DNA of 64,000 nucleotides, from NCBI RefSeq assembly GCF_034008315.1, contig NZ_CP125377.1, positions 2,554,001-2,618,000 on the forward strand. Reading direction: 5' to 3'. Made by a program: the position numbers and the translations under genes. The DNA comes from Pseudomonas sp. P8_241. Its GTDB lineage: Bacteria; Pseudomonadota; Gammaproteobacteria; Pseudomonadales; Pseudomonadaceae. The notes below the pieces were generated by a model. It worked only from the letters and a program-made list of their open reading frames with translations, was not told the origin of the DNA and searched no databases. Shown piece by piece: positions 7,951-15,848 of this stretch; the first letter of the stretch is position 1, and each line of letters opens with the position of its first letter.

Positions 7951-9924
7951 TTACGGGGTCACGATATTGAACTGCGGCGCAAAGGTATCGAGGCTGCTCA
8001 TCAACTCGCCGAGCTTCTGGCCATTGCCCTGCAATTTGATCAGGCCTTTCTGGATGGCCGTCGGGATGTCCAGTTGCTTGAGGCTGATCTGTTCCAGGGT
8101 GGCCTTGCTCATGGTGACACCGGCTTCCGCCTGGGGATTGAGCCCGGTACGATGGGTGAGTACGCCATTGCGCAGGGTCAGGTTGAAGTCCTTGTTCTGA
8201 TCCTCGAAGGTCCAGTTCAAGATCAGGTCATGACCCACGGCTTTTTCACTGTCGAGGCGAATCGCCAGAAAGTCGAAGAACATCTCCGGGCTCATGGCCC
8301 GCACCATGTCCACCGACACTGAGGTGCCGGTATTGGGCGGTACGCCGTTGCGCAGTTCCATGGCGCCGGTCAGGTACATGTTGCGCCAGGTGGCGTTCTC
8401 GCTTTGATAGCCCATTTGCTCCAGTGTCTGGGCCTGGGCTTTGCGCGCATCGGCGTTTTCAGGGTTGGCAAACAGCAATTGATTGCCCAGTTGCGCAGCC
8501 CAGCGGTATTCACCCTTGGCCATCGCCGTGCGCATTTTCTCCAGCACCGCCGCTTCACCACCCATGGCCTCGACCGAGCGCTTCGCCGTTTCCACCGGCG
8601 GCAGCGGATTGAGGTTGGCCGGGTTGCCGTCGTAGAAACCCATGTAGCGCTGATACACCGCGCGGGTGTTGAAACTCAGCGAGCCGTAGTAGCCACGGGT
8701 GTACCACTTCTGGTCGAGAGTGCCCGGCAGCTTCTTGATCGCGTCGGCGATTTCCAGCGGCGTCAGGCCCTGGTTCAGCAGGTGCAAGGTGCGGTCGTTG
8801 AGGAAGGCGTACATGTCGCGCTGATCGGCGAGGAAGGTGCGAATGCGTTCACCGCCCCAGGTCGGCCAGTTGTGCTGGGCAAACAGCACGTCGGAGCGGT
8901 TGCCGTAACGCGCCAGGCTGCTGTCCAGGTATTGCGCCCAGGCCTTGGCATCGCGCACTTGCGCGCCACGTGGGGTGAGGATGTTGTGCATCATTTGCGT
9001 GGCGTTTTCGGCCATGCACAAGGCGCGCAATTGCGGCAGGTACAGGTTCATTTCCGCCGGGGCTTCGGTGCCCGGTGTCAGCTGGAATTCGACTTCCAGA
9101 CCGGCGATGGTACGACTCTCCAGTTCTTTTTCGATCAGGTCAGTGGGCGGGATCAGGGTAACGGTACCGCCACTTGGCGAACTCTTGCCCAGTCCTGCAT
9201 CGACCTGGCCGTTTTCACCACGGGGCAGCAGGCTGCCGAACTGGAACTGTGCGCGGCGGCTCATGGCGTTGCCGGCGAACACGTTCTCGCTCATCACATG
9301 TTCCATGAACCCGGCGGGGGCGTAGACCTTGACCTTGCCGGCCTTGACGTCCGCCTCGTCGATCACCCCGCGTACACCGCCGAAATGGTCGACGTGGGTA
9401 TGGCTGTAGATCACCGCCACCACCGGTTTGTGCGGGCGGTTCTGGTAGTACAGATCCAGTGCTGCCTTGGCGGTTTCGGCCATGGTCAGCGGGTCGATGA
9501 TGATCAGACCGTCGTCACCTTCGATGATGGTCATGTTCGCCAGATCGAGGCCGCGCACCTGATACAGACGCGGGCTGACTTCGAACAAGCCGGCATGCGC
9601 GCTCAGCTGAGCCAGGCGCCACAGGCTGGGGTTGACCGAGTCCGGTGCCTGATCCTTGGCGAGGAAGTCGTAGGCCTGAATATCCCAGATAACTTTGCCT
9701 TGGGCCGTCTTGACCTGGCCTTTGAACGGCGCGATCAAGCCCTTGCTGACTGACTCGAAATCGGTGCGATCAGTGAAAGGCAGTTGTTGCAGCACCGCGG
9801 CGTTGTTGGCAGCGGTGAGTGCGCTGGCTGCGACCGGCGCATCGGCGGCGCCCGCCGATTGCGTCAGGCAGGCAGTGATCAGGCAGGCCAACAGGCCACG
9901 AGGGCTCAAAGTGAAACGAGGCAT
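7951..9924 (-). CDS. Class-B type alkyl/aryl sulfatase of the SdsA metallo-beta-lactamase family
   Basis: Hydrolyses linear alkyl sulfates (SDS-type surfactants) to alcohol plus sulfate, probably in the periplasm. The ATG at 9924 has GGAGAC upstream and gives 657 residues, the same size as P. aeruginosa SdsA1; the longer upstream reading lacks a ribosome binding site. Visible are a signal peptide (about 1-26), the metallo-beta-lactamase zinc motif SHTHVDHFGG (about residue 170), the central dimerisation region, and a C-terminal SCP2-like sterol/fatty-acid-binding domain (about 530-657). No LysR-type sdsB regulator is adjacent. Family assignment is firm; preference for primary or secondary sulfates is not visible. 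Confidence 0.92.
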   Translation of the reverse strand: MPRFTLSPRGLLACLITACLTQSAGAADAPVAASALTAANNAAVLQQLPFTDRTDFESVSKGLIAPFKGQVKTAQGKVIWDIQAYDFLAKDQAPDSVNPSLWRLAQLSAHAGLFEVSPRLYQVRGLDLANMTIIEGDDGLIIIDPLTMAETAKAALDLYYQNRPHKPVVAVIYSHTHVDHFGGVRGVIDEADVKAGKVKVYAPAGFMEHVMSENVFAGNAMSRRAQFQFGSLLPRGENGQVDAGLGKSSPSGGTVTLIPPTDLIEKELESRTIAGLEVEFQLTPGTEAPAEMNLYLPQLRALCMAENATQMMHNILTPRGAQVRDAKAWAQYLDSSLARYGNRSDVLFAQHNWPTWGGERIRTFLADQRDMYAFLNDRTLHLLNQGLTPLEIADAIKKLPGTLDQKWYTRGYYGSLSFNTRAVYQRYMGFYDGNPANLNPLPPVETAKRSVEAMGGEAAVLEKMRTAMAKGEYRWAAQLGNQLLFANPENADARKAQAQTLEQMGYQSENATWRNMYLTGAMELRNGVPPNTGTSVSVDMVRAMSPEMFFDFLAIRLDSEKAVGHDLILNWTFEDQNKDFNLTLRNGVLTHRTGLNPQAEAGVTMSKATLEQISLKQLDIPTAIQKGLIKLQGNGQKLGELMSSLDTFAPQFNIVTP

Positions 9925-10061
9925 GGCGTCTCCGATTGTTATCGTTATGGTTAGACCAGCCTCGAGGGTAGGGCGGCCCTCGGTCAGGGCGATCATCAGC
10001 ACCGGACAAAAATCATTCAAGGCCGCTATCCTTGGCCCACGCGTATCGAACGGGTTTACCC

Positions 10062-10730
10062 ATGCTCGAAGTCCACGGTGTTTTCAAAAGCTACGCCACA
10101 CCGCAAGGACCCTTGCCGGTGCTGCAAGGTGTCGACTTGACGCTCAAACCCGGCAGCAGCCTGGCGCTGATGGGCGAGTCCGGCAGCGGCAAGAGCACCT
10201 TGCTGCACCTGATCGCCGGGCTGGACAAGGTCGACCGCGGCAGCATCCGCAGTGGTGAACATCGGCTGGAGCGGATGACGGAAGGGCAGCTGGCCAACTG
10301 GCGGCGTACCGAAATCGGTCTGGTGTTTCAGCAGTTCAACCTGATTGGCAGCTTGCGTGTCGCCGACAACCTGGCTTTTCAGGCGCGCCTTGCCGGTCGC
10401 CATGATCCGCGCTGGCAGGCGCATCTGGTGCAGCGTCTGGGGTTGGGTGATTTGCTGGAGCGCTATCCCGAACAACTCTCCGGTGGCCAGCAGCAACGGG
10501 TTGCGCTGGGCCGGGCGCTGGCCTCCAAACCCCAACTGCTGCTGGCCGATGAGCCCACCGGCAGCCTCGACGAAACCACCAGTGGCGAGGTATTGAAGCT
10601 GTTGCTGGAGCTGCTCGACGACAGCCCGACGACCCTGCTGATGGTCACCCACAGCCCCAGCGTGGCCGCACGGCTGGCGGAAAAAGTGGTGCTGCGCGGT
10701 GGTCGTCTGGCCGACGTGGACGGGCACTGA
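10062..10730 (+). CDS. ABC transporter ATP-binding protein (LolD/MacB type)
   Basis: A 222-residue ATPase with Walker A GESGSGKST, Q-loop FQQFNLI, signature LSGGQQQRVALGRALA and Walker B LLLADEPTGSLDE, all in the arrangement of LolD/MacB/FtsE-type exporters. The ATG at 10062 begins the standard MLEVHGVFKSY start; an upstream TTG at 10032 would add ten non-conserved residues. The stop is 1 bp before the permease ATG. With the permease and the lipoprotein that follow it forms a three-gene unit, divergent from the alkylsulfatase gene. Confidence 0.93.
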   Translation: MLEVHGVFKSYATPQGPLPVLQGVDLTLKPGSSLALMGESGSGKSTLLHLIAGLDKVDRGSIRSGEHRLERMTEGQLANWRRTEIGLVFQQFNLIGSLRVADNLAFQARLAGRHDPRWQAHLVQRLGLGDLLERYPEQLSGGQQQRVALGRALASKPQLLLADEPTGSLDETTSGEVLKLLLELLDDSPTTLLMVTHSPSVAARLAEKVVLRGGRLADVDGH

Positions 10731-10731
10731 C

Positions 10732-13203
10732 ATGCGCATTTTTGCGCAAACACTGCGGGCGTTGCTCAGTCATTGGCGCCAGCATCCGGTGCAGTTTTTC
10801 AGTGTGTTGACCGGATTGTGGCTGGCCACCAGTCTGCTGACCGGGGTGCAGGCGCTCAATAGCCAGGCACGGGAAAGCTACGCCAAGGCCAGTCAATTGA
10901 TCGGTGGCGAACCCCAGGCCAGTCTCGGCGCACCGGGTGGCGGAACGTTTTCGCAGCAGCTGTTTATCGAACTGCGCCGTGCCGGTTGGCCGGTGTCGCC
11001 GGTGCTGCAGGGGCGGGTGCTGCTCAAGGGCCATGAAGACCAGCGCTTGCAAATGATGGGCATCGAGCCCGTGTCGCTGCCGACAGGGACTGCGGTGGCC
11101 GGGCAAGCGTTGCCGATTGAGCAGGTGGTCGAATTTTTCAGCCCGCCGGGCAGGACCTGGATTTCGCCGCAGACCTTGCAAGCCTTGGGCCTGCACGAGG
11201 CTGACCGGCCACTGGCGGTGAACGGTCAGGCGCTGCCGCCATTGCAGGTTCAAGCCGACATGGCTCCCGGTCTGTTGCTGGTGGACATTGGTTTTGCCCA
11301 GCAGATTCTGGGGTTGCCGGATCAGTTGTCGCGCCTGCTGCTGCCGAAGGATTTCACCGCGCCGTTGCCCGATCAGTTCAAGGGGCAACTGCAACTTCGG
11401 ACCCGTGGCGAAGAAAACAACCTGGCGCGCCTGACCGAAAGCTTTCATTTGAATCTCGATGCCTTGGGCGTTCTGTCATTTGTGGTCGGTCTGTTTATCG
11501 TGCATGCCGCCATTGGCCTGGCGCTGGAGCAGCGCCGCGGGTTGTTGCGAACCCTGCGTGCCTGCGGGGGCAGTGCACGGATGTTGTTGACCTGTCTTGC
11601 CGTCGAGCTGGGGGGGCTGGCTTTGCTCGGGGGTGTGGCCGGGGTTGTCAGCGGTTACGTCCTCGCCAGCGTGTTGCTGCCAGATGTCGCCGCCAGCCTG
11701 CGCGGTTTGTATGGCGCCGAAGTGGCGGGGCAGTTGAGTCTGAGCCCGTGGTGGTGGTTCAGCGGCATCGGCTTGAGCCTGTTCGGCGCCATGCTCGCCG
11801 GGGCCAGCAGCTTGTTGCGGGCAGCGCGCTTGCCCTTGCTGGCGCTGGCCGACCCGCAAGCCTGGCATCAGGCTCACGCGCACTGGTTGCGACGTCAGGG
11901 TTGGGTGGCGATGTTGACGGGGGTGATCGCACTGCTGGCGTTGATTTTCGGCGACAGCCTGGTCAGCGGCTTCGTACTGATGGCCGCGTTGTTGATCGGC
12001 GCGGCGTTGGCGTTGCCGGTGGTGTTGAGCATGCTGCTCAATCTCGCATTGCAACGCAGTCGTTCGGTTCTTGGCCAATGGTTTCTTGCCGATTGCCGCC
12101 AACAATTGCCAGCCCTGAGCCTGGCATTGATGGCACTGTTGTTGGCCCTGGCGGCGAACATTGGCGCCGGCAGCATGACCGCAGGATTCCGCCAGACGTT
12201 CAGCAACTGGCTCGAACAACGCCTGAGCGCCGAACTTTACCTCAACCCACAAAACCCGGCGCAGGCGCGGGAGCTGCAAACGTGGCTGGATCAGCAACCG
12301 CAACTGGAGGCAACGCTGCCCAACTGGCAGGTGTCGATTCAGCTGCAAGGCTGGCCGACCGAGGTGTTTGGCATCATTGATCACCCGACCTATCGCCAGC
12401 ATTGGCCATTGCTGGAAGCGCTGGGCGAGCAGCCTTGGGATCAGTTGGCCAGGGACGACGCCGTGATGCTCAGCGAACAATTGGCCCGGCGGCTGAAGGT
12501 GCACCTGGGCGATCGCCTGACCTTGCCCACACCGAATGGCCCGTGGTCGCCGCAAATCGTCGGCATCTACGCCGACTACGGCAATCCCAAGGGCCATGTC
12601 CTGGTCAACATCAGTCATCTGCGGCGCGGTTGGCCGCAGCTCGCGCCGAACCGTTTCAATCTGCGCATCGATCCGGCGTCAATCCCCGGATTTGTCACGG
12701 CGCTTCAGGCGCGTTTCGCCCTGGAGGACAGTCGCATTGTCGATCAGGCGCGGCTCAAGGGCTGGTCCACGCAGGTCTTCGAACGCACCTTCGCCGCCAC
12801 CGCCGCGCTTAACAGCCTGACCTTGTGCGTGGCCGGCGTGGCCCTGTTCATCAGCCTGCTGACCCAAAGCCAGAGCCGTCTCGGCCAGTTGGCGCCGCTG
12901 TGGGCGCTGGGTGTGACGCGTCGTCAACTGATGCTGCTCAACCTTGGGCAAACCTGGTTGCTGGCGTTGTTGACCCTGGTGCTGGCGCTGCCGCTGGGTA
13001 TCGCGCTGGCGTGGTGTCTGGACACGGTCATCAACGTGCAGGCCTTTGGCTGGAAACTGCCGCTTGGAGTGTTTCCACTGCAGTTGTTGCAACTGCTGGG
13101 GTTGGCGATGCTGGCGACCTTACTGGCTTCGGCGTGGCCGCTGTACAGTTTGTATCGCACGCAACCGGCGGACCTGTTGAGGACGTTTGCCCATGAAGAT
13201 TAA
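10732..13203 (+). CDS. FtsX-like ABC permease, duplicated (about 8-10 TM)
   Basis: An 823-residue permease whose true start is the ATG at 10732. The layout is one N-terminal TM segment, a large periplasmic domain (about 45-245), three TM segments (about 250-380), two or more central TM segments (about 400-470), a second periplasmic domain, and three C-terminal TM segments (about 700-820). That is the doubled FtsX layout of DevC/YbbP-like exporters. It lacks a lipoprotein-sorting (LolCE) signature. It partners with the ATPase just upstream and overlaps the lipoprotein gene downstream by 11 bp, so the three are co-expressed. It probably exports or extracts a lipid or lipoprotein. Confidence 0.9.
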   Translation: MRIFAQTLRALLSHWRQHPVQFFSVLTGLWLATSLLTGVQALNSQARESYAKASQLIGGEPQASLGAPGGGTFSQQLFIELRRAGWPVSPVLQGRVLLKGHEDQRLQMMGIEPVSLPTGTAVAGQALPIEQVVEFFSPPGRTWISPQTLQALGLHEADRPLAVNGQALPPLQVQADMAPGLLLVDIGFAQQILGLPDQLSRLLLPKDFTAPLPDQFKGQLQLRTRGEENNLARLTESFHLNLDALGVLSFVVGLFIVHAAIGLALEQRRGLLRTLRACGGSARMLLTCLAVELGGLALLGGVAGVVSGYVLASVLLPDVAASLRGLYGAEVAGQLSLSPWWWFSGIGLSLFGAMLAGASSLLRAARLPLLALADPQAWHQAHAHWLRRQGWVAMLTGVIALLALIFGDSLVSGFVLMAALLIGAALALPVVLSMLLNLALQRSRSVLGQWFLADCRQQLPALSLALMALLLALAANIGAGSMTAGFRQTFSNWLEQRLSAELYLNPQNPAQARELQTWLDQQPQLEATLPNWQVSIQLQGWPTEVFGIIDHPTYRQHWPLLEALGEQPWDQLARDDAVMLSEQLARRLKVHLGDRLTLPTPNGPWSPQIVGIYADYGNPKGHVLVNISHLRRGWPQLAPNRFNLRIDPASIPGFVTALQARFALEDSRIVDQARLKGWSTQVFERTFAATAALNSLTLCVAGVALFISLLTQSQSRLGQLAPLWALGVTRRQLMLLNLGQTWLLALLTLVLALPLGIALAWCLDTVINVQAFGWKLPLGVFPLQLLQLLGLAMLATLLASAWPLYSLYRTQPADLLRTFAHED

Positions 13204-14266
13204 GGTCGGCGTGTTGCTCATTGCACTGTTGTTGAGTGCTTGCGAGCAATCCGCGCCGGATGAAAAGGGCTTCGCCGGCCTGGGCAACCAGGCGGCAACG
13301 TTCACGCCGGTGGCACCCGGCCGGGCGTTCAGCTTTCCGGCGGATCATGGGCCTCACGACGGGTTTCGAATCGAGTGGTGGTACGTCACCGCTAATCTCA
13401 AGGACGCTCAGGGCAACGAATTCGGTGCGCAATGGACGTTGTTTCGCAGTGCCTTGCAGTCCACGCCCGAGCAGCCCGGCTGGGGCAATCAAACGATCTG
13501 GCTGGGGCACGCGGCCGTCACGTCGGCGACGGTGCACCATGCGACCGAACGGTATGCCCGGGGCGGAGTCGGCCAGGCGGGGGTCAGCGTTACGCCGTTC
13601 AAGGCATGGATCGACGATTGGCAGTTCAGCAGTCAGGGGACCGCTGAAAACCCGCTGGCGCTCATGCAACTCAGCGCACGCGACAAGGCGTTCAGCTATC
13701 AATTGCAGCTGACGTCGACGCGCCCGCTGGTGCTTCAGGGTGATAAGGGTTTCAGCCAGAAATCTGAACAAGGCCAGGCTTCGTATTACTACAGCCAGCC
13801 GTTTTTCCAGGCCAGCGGTGTACTGGAGATCGACGGCAAACCCGTTCAGGTCAGCGGACCGGCCTGGCTCGACCGAGAATGGAGCAGCCAGCCTTTGACC
13901 GCCAATCAGAGCGGTTGGGACTGGTTTTCCCTGCACCTGGACAGCGGCGAGCAAGTGATGCTCTACCGCATGCGTCAAAAGGACGGGGAGCCTTACCTCA
14001 CGGGGACCTGGATCGACGCTCAAGGCCAGACACAATTACTGCACGCGAGTGATATCAGCCTCATTCCACTGGACACCGCCGATGTCGCCGGTCGCAAAAT
14101 GCCGACGCGCTGGGCCATCAAGATCCCTGGCAAACACCTTGATATCGTGATCATCGCGCTCAACGCCCAGACCTGGATGGATTTGCGCATTGCGTACTGG
14201 GAAGGCCCCGTGCGCTTGAGCGGCAGTCATGCGGGGCAGGGGTATCTGGAGATGACCGGGTATTGA
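13193..14266 (+). CDS. AttH/CrtC-like lipocalin-type lipoprotein
   Basis: The ATG at 13193 gives 357 residues. A lipoprotein signal (LLLSAC, Cys about 18) is followed by a CrtC/AttH-type lipocalin-like domain: PADHGPHDGFRIEWWYVTANL near residue 50 and the conserved PAWLDREWSSQPL near 223. Proteins of this family occur with FtsX-type ABC exporters (the Agrobacterium AttEFGH arrangement). The gene starts inside the end of the permease gene (11-bp overlap). A role as a membrane-anchored accessory protein handling a hydrophobic substrate is inferred from the context. Confidence 0.88.
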   Translation: MKIKVGVLLIALLLSACEQSAPDEKGFAGLGNQAATFTPVAPGRAFSFPADHGPHDGFRIEWWYVTANLKDAQGNEFGAQWTLFRSALQSTPEQPGWGNQTIWLGHAAVTSATVHHATERYARGGVGQAGVSVTPFKAWIDDWQFSSQGTAENPLALMQLSARDKAFSYQLQLTSTRPLVLQGDKGFSQKSEQGQASYYYSQPFFQASGVLEIDGKPVQVSGPAWLDREWSSQPLTANQSGWDWFSLHLDSGEQVMLYRMRQKDGEPYLTGTWIDAQGQTQLLHASDISLIPLDTADVAGRKMPTRWAIKIPGKHLDIVIIALNAQTWMDLRIAYWEGPVRLSGSHAGQGYLEMTGY

Positions 14267-14331
14267 AATCCGCCGGAACTCCACAGGGCGGTCGGGTTTC
14301 TACCGAATGACCATCCACACTGGAGCCACCC

Positions 14332-14574
14332 ATGAGCGACGACCTCAAACCCCCTGACCTCGACACGTGGCAACGTCTGTTCGACGACCAGGCCTACTGG
14401 CAACAATCGCCCGATGCTCACTACAGTCAGTTGCAGCGGTTGGCTGATGAGTTGTTGGGGCAGGGCGTCATCGACCTCGAACAGTGGCAGACCCTACGGG
14501 ACCAGGCCGAGCAATCCCACAAGGACTCACCGGCCGTGAACGTCGCCCGTGAAGTCGACAACCCCGAAGCGTGA
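14332..14574 (+). CDS. Conserved small acidic protein, function unknown
   Basis: An 80-residue acidic, glutamine-rich protein starting at 14332 behind GGAG. It has no signal peptide, TM segment or cysteine. It is predicted mostly helical (QLQRLADELLGQG, DLEQWQTLRDQAEQ). It follows the AttH-like gene by 65 bp and could be co-transcribed. No family was recognised. Confidence 0.65.
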   Translation: MSDDLKPPDLDTWQRLFDDQAYWQQSPDAHYSQLQRLADELLGQGVIDLEQWQTLRDQAEQSHKDSPAVNVAREVDNPEA

Positions 14575-14716
14575 GAAAAACAACGCGACACGGGCGCATG
14601 CAGGCCTGCGAACTGACCTGGCTCAAGAAAAACGCTAATAACCCGCCCAGTGGTGAGTTCACCAAGCAAGAAACCGCGAACAACCTCTGAACTGCGTCTA
14701 TGCTCATCCCACACGT

Positions 14717-14741
14717 GGCGTTGAACTTGGGGTTCAACGCC
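14717..14741 (+). promoter_or_regulatory. Perfect 10-bp hairpin in the leader of the 14777 gene
   Basis: GGCGTTGAAC (14717-14726) and GTTCAACGCC (14732-14741) form a perfect stem with a 5-nt loop, ending 35 bp before the start codon. No T-run follows, so a leader structure or protein site is more likely than a terminator. The 14575-14716 stretch holds nothing else recognisable. Confidence 0.6.
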
Positions 14742-14776
14742 GTCTGTTGTCATCTATCACAGGGAAAGTTCTGCCT

Positions 14777-15355
14777 ATGAAACGCCATGCACTGACCAAA
14801 GCCATTGCCCTCGCCACTCTGCTGTCCGCCGCCAGTTTCAACGCTTTTGCCGTAGACGTTCCGTTGTCCGAGGTTGTGGTGACTGAAAAGGTAACCACTA
14901 CAGTCGTTTCGGTTGATGCTCCCAACCATCATGTGGTGCTCAAGGGCCCGGACGGTAAAGAGTTTCCTGTAACACTCACCGACAAGGCGAAAAACGTCGA
15001 CAAACTGAAGGCTGGCGATACGGTCGACATTCAGGTCACCAGCGCCGTCGCCGCCTACCTCGATACCAGTGTCGACAAAGCTCCGCCGGGCAGCATGGAA
15101 CGCGCCGGTGAAGTCCGCGCCGCGCCGGGCAGTGATCACCCTGGTGGCGAAGCTTACCGTCAGGTACAGGTTCAGCTGAAAGTCACCCATATCGATTTGG
15201 CCAAGAACCAGGTGACGTTCGAGGGGCCGAAGGGTAATTCCAAGACCGTCGACGTCAAGAAGCCGGAAATTCAAGCAAAACTCAAGGACCTGAAAGTTGG
15301 CCAGACGGTTGTTGTGACGTACACCGACATCCTTACGGTTACCACCAAACAGTAA
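14777..15355 (+). CDS. Periplasmic protein of unknown function with duplicated beta-rich motif
   Basis: A 192-residue protein starting at ATG 14777 behind AGGGAAAG. The signal peptide (1-25, cleavage near SFNAFA-VD) is followed by two related segments: VVSVDAPNHHVVLKGPDGKEFPVTL then KLKAGDTVDIQVTSA, and HIDLAKNQVTFEGPKGNSKTVDV then DLKVGQTVVVTYTDIL. Each reads as an OB-like strand set that includes a K-x-G-D/Q-T-V motif. This internal duplication suggests two tandem small beta domains. No catalytic residues are visible. It lies alone between two hairpins. Confidence 0.75.
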   Translation: MKRHALTKAIALATLLSAASFNAFAVDVPLSEVVVTEKVTTTVVSVDAPNHHVVLKGPDGKEFPVTLTDKAKNVDKLKAGDTVDIQVTSAVAAYLDTSVDKAPPGSMERAGEVRAAPGSDHPGGEAYRQVQVQLKVTHIDLAKNQVTFEGPKGNSKTVDVKKPEIQAKLKDLKVGQTVVVTYTDILTVTTKQ

Positions 15356-15381
15356 AACCGGACAGCGGATCTATATGTGTT

Positions 15382-15416
15382 GGTTGTTCTTGTGCAAGTT
15401 TTGTACAAGAACAACC
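15382..15416. terminator. 12-bp perfect hairpin after the 14777 gene
   Basis: GGTTGTTCTTGT (15382-15393) pairs exactly with ACAAGAACAACC (15405-15416) over an 11-nt loop, 27 bp after the stop codon. No T-tract follows on the + strand, so it is either a weak terminator or an mRNA 3'-end stabiliser. Confidence 0.5.
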
Positions 15417-15479
15417 CGGATTAATGAACGAACAGGTGAGTTTGGGACATATCCAGCGGGGTATTTAATCGATATGCAG

Positions 15480-15499
15480 TTAAATGTAATTAAATGTAA
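15480..15499. repeat. Tandem 10-bp direct repeat upstream of the candidate sRNA
   Basis: Two perfect, head-to-tail copies of TTAAATGTAA lie about 60-80 bp before the inferred start of the sRNA candidate. The helical-turn spacing would suit a dimeric activator. No regulator can be named. Confidence 0.55.
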
Positions 15500-15559
15500 T
15501 GTCGAGAAATTTCATCTTCGCAGCACGGACTTATTCCGCTACTTGCACTAAAATACCTC

Positions 15560-15690
15560 TCGTTCGCCCAGTGTCGCGGCTCTTTACCAGTGCACGGATT
15601 GCCGAGGCCATTGCGCTGGGCGGACTCTTGGTTCATATGCCAAGCCCTTGAATGCAGAACAAAAAGGCAACCTCAGGGTTGCCTTTTTTT
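15560..15690 (+). ncRNA. Candidate small regulatory RNA (possibly RgsA/P16-like)
   Basis: In a gene-free stretch, three consecutive structures fit a compact sRNA. CGCCCAG (15565-15571) pairs with CTGGGCG (15616-15622). CTTGG (15627-15631) pairs with CCAAG (15640-15644). The terminator stem is GGCAACC (15666-15672) with GGTTGCC (15677-15683), followed by seven T. A -10-like TAAAAT (15549-15554) lies just upstream without a clear -35, as is common for RpoS-type promoters. No ORF of note occupies it. The layout recalls Pseudomonas RpoS-dependent sRNAs such as RgsA (P16), but the name is from memory and uncertain. Confidence 0.6.
15661..15690. terminator. Rho-independent terminator, potentially bidirectional
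   Basis: A 7-bp GC-rich stem (GGCAACC/GGTTGCC, TCAG loop) is flanked by A5 on the left and T7 on the right. It can end the candidate sRNA on the + strand and hglS-side transcription on the - strand. Confidence 0.85.
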
Positions 15691-15848
15691 GAATCCTGCC
15701 GAAATATACCCTTTGGTTTTCTGATTGTTTCCGTATTGACACATCGGTCGACGGGTAACTTCTTTTGTCTTCAGGCATCACCTATCAGATGTTCACCCTG
15801 AACATCCCAGCCCCCGCTTTGAAGTCAAGCGCCAGGCCACTCCCCGAT

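Noticed and set aside
7951..14266. Alkylsulfatase and ABC exporter as one functional operon
   Set aside because: They are divergently transcribed, and no shared motif was found in the 137-bp gap; only possible co-regulation can be suggested.
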